A stretch of DNA of 64,000 bases, taken from assembly GCA_023053545.1 (NCBI GenBank), contig JAKZAN010000081.1, forward strand, positions 62,001 through 126,000, written 5' to 3'. Shown piece after piece: positions 20,101 to 33,890 of this stretch. A program made the translations under genes and the position numbers. The notes beneath the pieces are model-generated. The model worked only from the letters and a program-made list of their open reading frames with translations, made no database searches and was not told the origin of the DNA. The DNA comes from Lepidurus packardi. Lineage: Eukaryota; Arthropoda; Branchiopoda; Notostraca; Triopsidae. Each line of letters starts with the position of its first letter. The first letter of the stretch is position 1.

Positions 20101-23100
20101 TAATTCCTTACGGACTGAATTAATTCCTTAATTAATTCCATACGGACTGAATTAATTTCATACGGACTGAATTAATTCATTACGGACTTAATTAATCGAT
20201 TTCGGACTGAATTAATTCCTTACGGACTGAGTTAATTCCTTACGGACTGAATTAATTCTTTAGGATTGATTGAATTCCATTCTTACTGAATTAATTCCTT
20301 ACGGACTGAATTAATTCTTTAGGATTGATTGAATTCCATTCTTATTGAATTAATTCCTTACGGACTGAATTATTTCCTTACGGACTGAATTAATTCTTTA
20401 GGATTGATTGAATTCCATTCTTACTGAAATAATTCCTTACGGACTGAATTAATTCCTTACGGACTGAATCAATTCCTTACGGACTGAATTAATTCCTTAC
20501 GGACTGAATTAATTCCTTACGGACTGAATTAATTCCTTACGGACTGAATCATTTCCTTACGGACTGAATTAATTCTTTAGGATTGATTGAATTCCATTCT
20601 TACTGAATTAATTCCTTACGGACTGAACTATTTCCTTACGGACTGAATTAATTCTTTAGGATTGATTGAATTCCAATCTTACTGAAATAATTCCTTACGG
20701 ACTGAATTAATTCCTTACGGACTGAATCAATTCCTTACGGACTGAATTAATTCCTTACGGACTGAATTAATTCCTTACGGACTGAATCATTTCCTTACGG
20801 ACTGAATTAATTCTTTAGGATTGATTGAATTCCTTTCTTACTGAATTAATTCCTTACGGACTGAATTAATTCCTTAATTAATTCCATACGGACTGAATTA
20901 ATTTCATACGGACTGAATTAATTCATTACGGACTTAATTAATCGATTTCGGACTGAATTAATTCCTTACGTACTGAACTTATTCCTTACGGACTGAATTA
21001 ATTCCTTACGGACTGAATTAATTCCTTACGGACTGAATTAATTCCTTACGGACTGAATTAATACCTTACGGACTGAATTAAATCCTTACGGACTGAATTA
21101 ATTCCTTACGGACTGAGTTAATTCCTTACGGACTGAATTAATTCTTTAGGATTGATTGAATTCCATTCTTACTGAATTAATTCCTTACGGATTGAATTAA
21201 TTCTTTAGGATTAATTGAATTCCATTCTTACTGAATTAACTCCTTACGGACTGAATAATTTCCTTACGGACTGAATTAATTCTTTAGGATTGATTGAATT
21301 CCATTCTTACTGAAATAATTCCTTACGGACTGAATTAAGTCCTTACGGACTGAATCAATTCCTTACAGACTGAATTAATTACTTACGGATAGAATTAATT
21401 CCTTACGGACTGAATCATTTCCTTACGGACTGAATTAATTCTTTAGGATTGATTGAATTCCATTCTTACTGAATTAATTCCTTACGGACTGAACTATTTC
21501 CTTACGGACTGAATTAATTCTTTAGGATTGATTGAATTCCAATCTTACTGAAATAATTCCTTACGGACTGAATTAATTCCTTACGGACTGAATCAATTCC
21601 TTACGGACTGAATTAATTCCTTACGGACTGAATTAATTCCTTACGGACTGAATCATTTCCTTACGGACTGAATTAATTCTTTAGGATTGATTGAATTCCT
21701 TTCTTACTGAATTAATTTCATACGGACGGAATTAATTCTTTAAGGACTTAATTAATTCCTTACGTACTTAATTAATTCTTTACGGTCTGAATTAATTCTT
21801 TACGGACTGAATTATTTCCTTACGGACTGAATTAATTCTTTAGGATTGATTGAATTCCTTTCTTAATGAATTAATTCCTTACGGACTGAATTAATTCCTT
21901 AATTAATTCCATACGGACTGAATTAATTTCAAACGGACTGAATTAATTCATTACGGACTTAATTAATCGATTTCGGACTGAATTAATTCCTTACGGACTG
22001 AGTTAATTCCTTACGGACTGAATTAATTCTTTAGGATTGATTGAATTCCATTCTTACTGAATTAATTCCTTACGGACTGAATTAATTCTTTAGGATTGAT
22101 TGAATTCCATTCTTACTGAATTAATTCCTTACGGACTGAATTATTTCCTTACGGACTGAATTAATTCTTTAGGATTGATTGAATTCCATTCTTACTGAAA
22201 TAATTCCTTACGGACTGAATTAATTCCTTACGGACTGAATCAATTCCTTACGGACTGAATTAATTCCTTACGGACTGAATTAATTCCTTACGGACTGAAT
22301 TAATACCTTACGGACTGAATTAAATCCTTACGGACTGAATTAATTCCTTACGGACTTAATTAATTCCTTACGGACTTAATTTATTCCTTACGGACTATAT
22401 TAATTCCTTACGGACTGAATTAATTCATTACGGACTGAATTAATTCCTTACGGACTGAATTAATTCCTTACGGACTTAATGAATTCCTTACGTACTTAAT
22501 TAATTCTTTACGGTCTGAATTAATTTCTTACGGACTGAATTATTTCCTTACGGACTGAATTAATTCCTTACGGACTGAATTAATACCTTACGGACTGAAT
22601 TAAATCCTTACGGACTGAATTAATTCCTTACGGACTGAATTAATTCCTTACGGACTGAAATAATTCCTTACTGACTGAAATAATTCCTTACTGACTGAAT
22701 TAATTCCTTACGGACTGAACTAATTCCTTACGGACTGAATTAATTCCTTACGGACTGAATTAATTCCTTACGGACTGAATTAATTCTTTAGGATTGATTG
22801 AATTCCATTCTTACTGAAATAATTCCTTACGGACTGAATTAATTCCTTACGGACTGAATTAATTCTTTAGGATTGATTGAATTCCATTCTTACTGAATTA
22901 ATTCCTTACGGACTGAATTATTTCCTTACGGACTGAATTAATTCTTTAGGATTCATTGAATTCCATTCTTACTGAAATAATTCCTTACGGACTGAATTAA
23001 TTCCTTACGGACTGAATCAATTCCTTACGGACTGAATTAATTCCTTACGGACTGAATTAATTCCTTACGGACTGAATTAATACCTTCCGGACTGAATTAA

Positions 23101-23118
23101 ATCCTTACGGACTGAATT
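16171..23118 (+). repeat. 3,474-bp tandem duplication
   Basis: Copy one is about 16171-19644 and copy two about 19645-23118. Markers at 16430/19904, 17335/20809, 18201/21675 and the private variant AGGATTCATTG near 19475/22949 all give 3,474 bp. The joint lies at CATTTCCTTACGGACT, where the copy-one end (AATTCATTTCC) is fused to its own start. Shared rare mutations and absence of net indels suggest a recent unequal exchange. Confidence 0.9.
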
Positions 23119-26100
23119 CATTTCCTTACGGACTTAATTTATTCCTTACGGACTATATTAATTCCTTACGGACTGAATTAATTCTTTACGGACTGAATTA
23201 ATTCCTTACGGACTGAATTAATTCCTTACGGACTGAATTAATTCCTTACGGACGGAATTAATTCTTTACGGACTTAATTAATTCTTTACGGACTTAATTA
23301 ATTCCTTACGGACTTAATGAATTCCTTACGTACTTAATTAATTCTTTACGGTCTGAATTAATTCCTTACGGACTGATTTAATTCATTATGGACTTAACTA
23401 ATTCCGTAAGGAATGAATGAATTAATTACGGACTGAGTTAATTCCTTACGGACTGAAATAATTCCTTACGGACTGAATCAATTCCTTACGGACTGAATTA
23501 ATTCCTTACGGACTGAATTAATTCCTTACGGACTGAATTAATTCTTTAGGATTGATTGAATTCCATTCTTACTGAATTAATTCCTTACGGACTGAATTAA
23601 TTCCTTACGTACTGAAGTTATTAGTTACGGACTGAATTAATTCTTTAGGATTGATTGAATTCCATTCTTACTGAATTAATTCCTTACGGACTGAATTATT
23701 TCCTTACGGACTGAATTAATTCTTTAGGATTGATTGAATTCCATTCTTACTGAAATAATTCCTTACGGACTGAATTAATTCCTTACGGACTGAATCAATT
23801 CCTTACGGACTGAATTAATTCCTTACGGACTGAATTAATTCCTTACGGACTGAATTAATACCTTACGGACTGAATTAAATCCTTACGGACTGAAATAATT
23901 CCTTACGGACTTAATTAATTCCTTACGGACTGAATTAATTCCTTACGGACTGAATTAATACCTTACGGACTGAAATAATTCCTTACGGACTGAATTAATT
24001 CCTTACGGACTGAATTAATTCTTTAGGATTGATTGAATTCCATTCTTACTGAATTAATTCCTTACGGACTGAATCATTTCCTTACGGACTGAAATAATTC
24101 TTTAGGATTGATTGAATTCCATTCTTACTGAATTAATTCCTTACGGACTGAACTATTTCCTTACGGACTGAATTAATTCTTTAGGATTGATTGAATTCCA
24201 ATCTTACTGAAATAATTCCTTACGGACTGAATTAATTCCTTACGGACTGAATCAATTCCTTACGGACTGAATTAATTCCTTACGGACTGAATTAATTCCT
24301 TACGGACTGAATCATTTCCTTACGGACTGAATTAATTCTTTAGGATTGATTGAATTCCTTTCTTACTGAATTAATTTCATACGGACGGAATTAATTCTTT
24401 ACGGACTTAATTAATTCCTTACGTACTTAATTAATTCTTTACGGTCTGAATTAATTCCTTACGGACTGAATTATTTCCTTACGGACTGAATTAATTCTTT
24501 AGGATTGATTGAATTCCTTTCTTAATGAATTAATTCCTTACGGACTGAATTAATTCCTTAATTAATTCCATACGGACTGAATTAATTTCATACGGACTGA
24601 ATTAATTCATTACGGACTTAATTAATCGATTTCGGACTGAATTAATTCCTTACGTACTGAACTTATTCCTTACGGACTGAATTAATTCCTTACGGACTGA
24701 ATTAATTCCTTACGGACTGAATTAATTCCTTACGGACTGAATTAATACCTTACGGACTGAATTAAATCCTTACGGACTGAATTAATTCCTTACGGACTGA
24801 GTTAATTCCTTACGGACTGAATTAATTCTTTAGGATTGATTGAATTCCATTCTTACTGAATTAATTCCTTACGGATTGAATTAATTCTTTAGGATTAATT
24901 GAATTCCATTCTTACTGAATTAATTCCTTACGGACTGAATTATTTCCTTACGGACTGAATTAATTCTTTAGGATTGATTGAATTCCATTCTTACTGAAAT
25001 AATTCCTTACGGACTGAATTAAGTCCTTACGGACTGAATCAATTCCTTACAGACTGAATTAATTCCTTACGGACAGAATTAATTCCTTACGGACTGAATC
25101 ATTTCCTTACGGACTGAATTAATTCTTTAGGATTGATTGAATTCCATTCTTACTGAATTAATTCCTTACGGACTGAACTATTTCCTTACGGACTGAATTA
25201 ATTCTTTAGGATTGATTGAATTCCAATCTTACTGAAATAATTCCTTACGGACTGAATTAATTCCTTACGGACTGAATCAATTCCTTACGGACTGAATTAA
25301 TTCCTTACGGACTGAATTAATTCCTTACGGACTGAATCATTTCCTTACGGACTGAATTAATTCTTTAGGATTGATTGAATTCCTTTCTTACTGAATTAAT
25401 TTCATACGGACGGAATTAATTCTTTAAGGACTTAATTAATTCCTTACGTACTTAATTAATTCTTTACGGTCTGAATTAATTCTTTACGGACTGAATTATT
25501 TCCTTACGGACTGAATTAATTCTTTAGGATTGATTGAATTCCTTTCTTAATGAATTAATTCCTTACGGACTGAATTAATTCCTTAATTAATTCCATACGG
25601 ACTGAATTAATTTCAAACGGACTGAATTAATTCATTACGGACTTAATTAATCGATTTCGGACTGAATTAATTCCTTACGGACTGAGTTAATTCCTTACGG
25701 ACTGAATTAATTCTTTAGGATTGATTGAATTCCATTCTTACTGAATTAATTCCTTACGGACTGAATTAATTCTTTAGGATTGATTGAATTCCATTCTTAC
25801 TGAATTAATTCCTTACGGACTGAATTATTTCCTTACGGACTGAATTAATTCTTTAGGATTGATTGAATTCCATTCTTACTGAAATAATTCCTTACGGACT
25901 GAATTAATTCCTTACGGACTGAATCAATTCCTTACGGACTGAATTAATTCCTTACGGACTGAATTAATTCCTTACGGACTGAATTAATACCTTACGGACT
26001 GAATTAAATCCTTACGGACTGAATTAATTCCTTACGGACTTAATTAATTCCTTACGGACTTAATTTATTCCTTACGGACTATATTAATTCCTTACGGACT

Positions 26101-27095
26101 GAATTAATTCATTACGGACTGAATTAATTCCTTACGGACTGAATTAATTCCTTACGGACTTAATGAATTCCTTACGTACTTAATTAATTCTTTACGGTCT
26201 GAATTAATTTCTTACGGACTGAATTATTTCCTTACGGACTGAATTAATTCCTTACGGACTGAATTAATACCTTACGGACTGAATTAAATCCTTACGGACT
26301 GAATTAATTCCTTACGGACTGAATTAATTCCTTACGGACTGAAATAATTCCTTACTGACTGAAATAATTCCTTACTGACTGAATTAATTCCTTACGGACT
26401 GAACTAATTCCTTACGGCCTGAATTAATTCCTTACGGACTGAATTAATTCCTTACGGACTGAATTAATTCTTTAGGATTGATTGAATTCCATTCTTACTG
26501 AAATAATTCCTTACGGACTGAATTAATTCCTTACGGACTGAATTAATTCTTTAGGATTGATTGAATTCCATTCTTACTGAATTAATTCCTTACGGACTGA
26601 ATTAATTCTTTAGGATTGATTGAATTCCATTCTTACTGAATTAATTCCTTACGGACTGAATTATTTCCTTACGGACTGAATTAATTCTTTAGGATTGATT
26701 GAATTCCATTCTTACTGAAATAATTCCTTACGGACTGAATTAATTCCTTACGGACTGAATCAATTCCTTACGGACTGAATTAATTCCTTACGGACTGAAT
26801 TAATTCCTTACGGACTGAATTAATACCTTCCGGACTGAATTAAATCCTTACGGACTGAATTCATTTCCTTACGGACTTAATTTATTCCTTACGGACTATA
26901 TTAATTCCTTACGGACTGAATTAATTCTTTACGGACTGAATTAATTCCTTACGGACTGAATTAATTCCTTACGGACTGAATTAATTCCTTACGGACGGAA
27001 TTAATTCTTTACGGACTTAATTAATTCTTTACGGACTTAATTAATTCCTTACGGACTTAATGAATTCCTTACGTACTTAATTAATTCTTTACGGA
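23119..27095 (+). repeat. Satellite stretch with 1,025-bp unit and a partial third copy of the 3.5-kb repeat
   Basis: The 1,025-bp marker occurs at 24334 and 25359. From 25359 the sequence follows the 21675 copy at +3,684; for example the variant TTTCAAACGG is at 21927 and 25611. The region is thus related to the preceding tandem duplication but was rearranged separately. Confidence 0.8.
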
Positions 27096-27960
27096 CTGAA
27101 TCAATTCCTTACGGACTGAATTAATTCCTTACGGACTGAATTAATTCCTTACGGACTGAATTAATACCTTACGGACTGAATTAAATCCTTACGGACTGAA
27201 ATAATTCCTTACGGACTTAATTAATTCCTTACGGACTGAATTAATTCCTTACGGACTGAATTAATACCTTACGGACTGAAATAATTCCTTACGGACTGAA
27301 TTAATTCCTTACGGACTGAATTAATTCTTTAGGATTGATTGAATTCCATTCTTACTGAATTAATTCCTTACGGACTGAATTAATTCTTTAGGATTGATTG
27401 AATTCCATTCTTACTGAAATAATTCCTTACGGACTGAATTAATTCCTTACGGACTGAATCAATTCCTTACGGACTGAATTAATTCCTTACGGACTGAATT
27501 AATTCCTTACGGAATTAATTAATTCCTTACGGACTTAATTTATTCCTTACGGACTATATTAATTCCTTACGGACAGAATTAATTCATTACGGACTGAATT
27601 AATTCCTTACGGACTGAATTAATTCCTTACGGACGGAATTAATTCTTTACGGACTTAATTAATTCCTTACGGACTTAATGAATTCCTTACGTACTTAATT
27701 AATTCTTTACGGTCTGAATTAATTTCTTACGGACTGAATTATTTCCTTACGGACTGAATTAATTCCTTGCGGACTGAATTAATACCTTACGGACTGAATT
27801 AAATCCTTACGGACTGAATTAATTCCTTACGGACTGAATTAATTCCTTACGGACTGAAATAATTCCTTACTGACTGAAATAATTCCTTACTGACTGAATT
27901 AATTAATTACGGACTGAACTAATTCCTTACGGACTGAATCAATTCCTTACGGACTGAATT
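27096..27960 (+). repeat. Empty-site paralogue of the retrotransposon insertion
   Basis: 27096-27690 follows 6390-6984 at a constant +20,706 bp, with only one mismatch noticed (G6819 versus C27525). The stretch from 27691 follows 11219 onward except for one additional 20-bp unit near 27760. CTTAC occurs once, at 27686-27690, with no insertion. It shows the undisturbed state of the target. Confidence 0.88.
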
Positions 27961-30420
27961 AATTCCTTACGGACTGAATTAATTCTTTAGGATTGATTGA
28001 ATTCCAATCTTACTGAAATAATTCCTTACGGACTGAATTAATTCCTTACGGACTGAATTAATTCTTTAGGATTGATTGAATTCCATTCTTACTGAATTAA
28101 TTCCTTACGGACTGAATTAATTCTTTAGGATTGATTGAATTCCATTCTTACTGAATTAATTCCTTACGGACTGAATTATTTCCTTACGGACTGAATTAAT
28201 TCTTTAGGATTGATTGAATTCCATTCTTACTGAAATAATTCCTTACGGACTGAATTAATTCCTTACGGACTGAATCAATTCCTTACGGACTGAATTAATT
28301 CCTTACGGACTGAATTAATTCCTTACGGACTGAATTAATTCCTTACGGACTGAATTAATTCTTTAGGATTGATTGAATTCCATTCTTACTGAATTAATTC
28401 CTTACGGACTGAATTAATTCTTTAGGATTGATTGAATTCCATTCTTACTGAATTAATTCCTTACGGACTGAATTATTTCCTTACGGACTGAATTAATTCT
28501 TTAGGATTGATTGAATTCCATTCTTACTGAAATAATTCCTTACGGACTGAATTAATTCTTTAGGATTGATTGAATTCCATTCTTACTGAATTAATTCCTT
28601 ACGGACTGAATTAATTCTTTAGGATTGATTGAATTCCATTCTTACTGAATTAATTCCTTACGGACTGAATTATTTCCTTACGGACTGAATTAATTCTTTA
28701 GGATTGATTGAATTCCATTCTTACTGAAATAATTCCTTACGGACTGAATTAATTCCTTACGGACGGAATTAATTCTTTACGGACTTAATTAATTCTTTAC
28801 GGACTTAATTAATTCCTTACGGACTTAATTCGTTGCGGACTGAATTAATTCCTTATGGACTGAATTAATTCCTTACGGACTTAATTAATTCTTTACTGGC
28901 TGAATTAATTCCTTACGGACTGAATTAATTCTTTAGGATTGATTAAATTCCTTACTTACTGAATTAATTCCTTACGGACTGAATTAATTCCCTACGGAAT
29001 GAATTAATACATTACGGACTGAATTAATTCCTTACGGACTGAATTAATTCCTTACGGAATTGATTAATTCCTTACGGACTGAATTAATTCCTTACGGACT
29101 GAATTAATTCTTTAGGATTGATTAAATTCCTTACTTACTGAATTAATTCCTTACGGACTGAATTAATTCCTTACGGAATGAATTAATACCTTACGGACTG
29201 AATTAATTCCTTACGGACTGAATTAATTCCTTACGGAATGGATTAATTCCTTACGGACTGAATTAATTCCTTGCGAACTGAAATAATTAATTACGGACTG
29301 AATTAAATCCTTACAGACTGAATTAATTCCTTACGGACTGAATTAATTCTTTACGGACTGAATTAATTCCTTACGGATTGAATTAATTCCTTACGTACTG
29401 AATTAATTCCTTACGGACTGAATTAAATCCTTACGGACTTAATTTATTCCTTACGGACTGAATTAATACCTTACGGACTGAATTAAATCCTTACGGACTG
29501 AATTAATTCCTTACGGACTTAATTAATTCCTTACGGACTTAATTTATTCCTTACGGACTATATTAATTCCTTACGGACTGAATTAATTCATTACGGACTG
29601 AATTAATTCCTTACGGACTGAATTAATTCCTTACGGACTTAATGAATTCCTTACGTACTTAATTAATTCTTTACGGTCTGAATTAATTTCTTACGGACTG
29701 AATTATTTCCTTACGGACTGAATTAATTCCTTACGGACTGAATTAATACCTTACGGACTGAATTAAATCCTTACGGACTGAATTAATTCCTTACGGACTG
29801 AATTAATTCCTTACGGACTGAAATAATTCCTTACTGACTGAAATAATTCCTTACTGACTGAATTAATTCCTTACGGACTGAACTAATTCCTTACGGACTG
29901 AATTAATTCCTTACGGACTGAATTAATTCCTTACGGACTGAATTAATTCTTTAGGATTGATTGAATTCCATTCTTACTGAAATAATTCCTTACGGACTGA
30001 ATTAATTCCTTACGGACTGAATTAATTCTTTAGGATTGATTGAATTCCATTCTTACTGAATTAATTCCTTACGGACTGAATTAATTCTTTAGGATTGATT
30101 GAATTCCATTCTTACTGAATTAATTCCTTACGGACTGAATTATTTCCTTACGGACTGAATTAATTCTTTAGGATTGATTGAATTCCATTCTTACTGAAAT
30201 AATTCCTTACGGACTGAATTAATTCCTTACGGACTGAATCAATTCCTTACGGACTATATTAATTCCTTACGGACTGAATTAATTCTTTACGGACTGAATT
30301 AATTCCTTACGGACTGAATTAATTCCTTACGGACTGAATTAATTCCTTACGGACGGAATTAATTCTTTACGGACTTAATTAATTCTTTACGGACTTAATT
30401 AATTCCTTACGGACTTAATG
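27961..30420 (+). repeat. Satellite stretch rich in 39-bp dimers
   Basis: Between about 28.3 and 28.75 kb a 197-bp block repeats (TATTTCC marker at 28474 and 28671). Near 28.83 kb a variant GACTTAATTCGTTGCGG marks another joint, after which the family with GGATTGATTAAATTCC returns. Nothing other than satellite is visible. Confidence 0.8.
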
Positions 30421-33400
30421 AATTCCTTACGTACTTAATTAATTCTTTACGGTCTGAATTAATTCCTTACGGACTGATTTAATTCATTATGGACTTAACT
30501 AATTCCGTAAGGAATGAATGAATTAATTACGGACTGAGTTAATTCCTTACGGACTGAAATAATTCCTTACGGACTGAATCAATTCCTTACGGACTGAATT
30601 AATTCCTTACGGACTGAATTAATTCCTTACGGACTGAATAAATTCTTTAGGATTGATTGAATTCCATTCTTACTGAATTAATTCCTTACGGACTGAATTA
30701 ATTCCTTACGTACTGAAGTTATTAGTTACGGATTGAATTAATTCCTTACGGACTGAATTAATTCCTTACGGACTGAATTAATACCTTACGGACTGAATTA
30801 AATCCTTACGGACTGAATTAATTCCTTACGGACTTAATTAATTCCTTACGGACTTAATTAATTCCTTACGGACTATATTAATTCCTTACGGACTGAATTA
30901 ATTCATTACGGACTGAATTAATTCCTTACGGACTGAATTAATTCCTTACGGACTGAATCAATTCCTTACGGACTGAATTAATTCCTTACGGACTGAATTA
31001 ATTCCTTACGGACTGAATCATTTCCTTACGGACTGAATTAATTCTTTAGGATTGATTGAATTCCTTTCTTACTGAATTAATTTCATACGGACGGAATTAA
31101 TTATTTACGGTCTGAATTAATTCCGTACGGATTTAATTAATTCCTTACGGACTTAATTAATTCCTTACGTACTTAATTAATTCTTTACGGTCTGAATTAA
31201 TTCCGTACGGATTTAATTAATTCCTTATGGACTGAAATAATTCCTTACGGACTGAATTCAGTCCTTACGGACTGAATCAATTCCTTACAGACTGAATTAA
31301 TTCCTTACGGACTGAATTAATTCCTTACGGACTGAATTAATTCTTTAGGATTGATTGAATTCCAATCTTACTAAAATAATTCCTTACGGACTGAATTAAT
31401 TCCTTACGGACTGAATTAATTCCTTACGGACGGAATTAATTCTTTACGGACTTAATTAATTCTTTACGGACTTAATTAATTCCTTACGGACTTAATGAAT
31501 TCCTTACGTACTTAATTAATTCTTTACGGTCTGAATTAATTCCTTACGGACTGATTTAATTCATTATGGACTTAACTAATTCCGTAAGGAATGAATGAAT
31601 TAATTACGGACTGAGTTAATTCCTTACGGACTGAAATAATTCCTTACGGACTGAATCAATTCCTTACGGACTGAATTAATTCCTTACGGACTGAATTAAT
31701 TCCTTACGGACTGAATTAATTCTTTAGGATTGATTGAATTCCATTCTTACTGAATTAATTCCTTACGGACTGAATTAATTCCTTACGTACTGAAGTTATT
31801 AGTTACGGATTGAATTAATTCCTTACGGACTGAATTAATTCCTTACGGACTGAATTAATACCTTACGGACTGAATTAAATCCTTACGGACTGAATTAATT
31901 CCTTAAGGACTTAATTAATTCCTTACGGACTGAATAAATTCTTTAGGATTGATTGAATTCCATTCTTACTGAATTAATTCCTTACGGACTGAATTAATTC
32001 CTTACGTACTGAAGTTATTAGTTACGGATTGAATTAATTCCTTACGGACTGAATTAATTCCTTACGGACTGAATTAATACCTTACGGACTGAATTAAATC
32101 CTTACGGACTGAATTAATTCCTTACGGACTTAATTAATTCCTTACGGACTTAATTAATTCCTTACGGACTATATTAATTCCTTACGGACTGAATTAATTC
32201 ATTACGGACTGAATTAATTCCTTACGGACTGAATTAATTCCTTACGGACTGAATCAATTCCTTACGGACTGAATTAATTCCTTACGGACTGAATTAATTC
32301 CTTACGGACTGAATCATTTCCTTACGGACTGAATTAATTCTTTAGGATTGATTGAATTCCTTTCTTACTGAATTAATTTCATACGGACGGAATTAATTAT
32401 TTACGGTCTGAATTAATTCCGTACGGATTTAATTAATTCCTTACGGACTTAATTAATTCCTTACGTACTTAATTAATTCTTTACGGTCTGAATTAATTCC
32501 TTACGGACTGATTTAATTCATTATGGACTTAACTAATTCCGTAAGGAATGAATGAATTAATTACGGACTGAGTTAATTCCTTACGGACTGAAATAATTCC
32601 TTACGGACTGAATCAATTCCTTACGGACTGAATTAATTCCTTACGGACTGAATTAATTCCTTACGGACTGAATTAATTCTTTAGGATTGATTGAATTCCA
32701 TTCTTACTGAATTAATTCCTTACGGACTGAATTAATTCCTTACGTACTGAAGTTATTAGTTACGGATGGAATTAATTCCTTACGGACTGAATTAATTCCT
32801 TACGGACTGAATTAATACCTTACGGACTGAATTAAATCCTTACGGACTGAATTAATTCCTTATGGACTGAAATAATTCCTTACGGACTGAATCAATTCCT
32901 TACGGACTGAATTAATTCCTTACGGACTGAATTAATTCCTTACGGACTGAATTAATTCTTTAGGATTGATTGAATTCCATTCTTACTGAATTAATTCCTT
33001 ACGGACTGAATTAATTCCTTACGTACTGAAGTTATTAGTTACGGATTGAATTAATTCCTTACGGACTGAATTAATTCCTTACGGACTGAATTAATACCTT
33101 ACGGACTGAATTAAATCCTTACGGACTGAATTAATTCCTTATGGACTTAATTAATTCCTTACGGACTGAATAAATTCTTTAGGATTGATTGAATTCCATT
33201 CTTACTGAATTAATTCCTTACGGACTGAATTAATTCCTTACGTACTGAAGTTATTAGTTACGGATTGAATTAATTCCTTACGGACTGAATTAATTCCTTA
33301 CGGACTGAATTAATACCTTACGGACTGAATTAAATCCTTACGGACTGAATTAATTCCTTACGGACTTAATTAATTCCTTACGGACTTAATTAATTCCTTA

Positions 33401-33890
33401 CGGACTATATTAATTCCTTACGGACTGAATTAATTCATTACGGACTGAATTAATTCCTTACGGACTGAATTAATTCCTTACGGACTGAATCAATTCCTTA
33501 CGGACTGAATTAATTCCTTACGGACTGAATTAATTCCTTACGGACTGAATCATTTCCTTACGGACTGAATTAATTCTTTAGGATTGATTGAATTCCTTTC
33601 TTACTGAATTAATTTCATACGGACGGAATTAATTATTTACGGTCTGAATTAATTCCGTACGGATTTAATTAATTCCTTACGGACTTAATTAATTCCTTAC
33701 GTACTTAATTAATTCTTTACGGTCTGAATTAATTCCGTACGGATTTAATTAATTCCTTACGGACTGAAATAATTCCTTACGGACTGAATTCAGTCCTTAC
33801 GGACTGAATCAATTCCTTACGGACTGAATTAATTCCTTACGGACTGAATTAATTCCTTACGGACTGAATCATTTCCTTACGGACTGAATT
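30421..33890 (+). repeat. Roughly 1-kb higher-order repeat carrying the inverted-core marker
   Basis: The ATTATGGACTTAACTAA marker occurs at 30486, 31563 and 32520, spacings 1,077 and 957 bp. Each is followed by the unit GTACTGAAGTTATTAGTTACGG. The units differ in length by whole monomers, as expected from unequal exchange. Confidence 0.8.
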
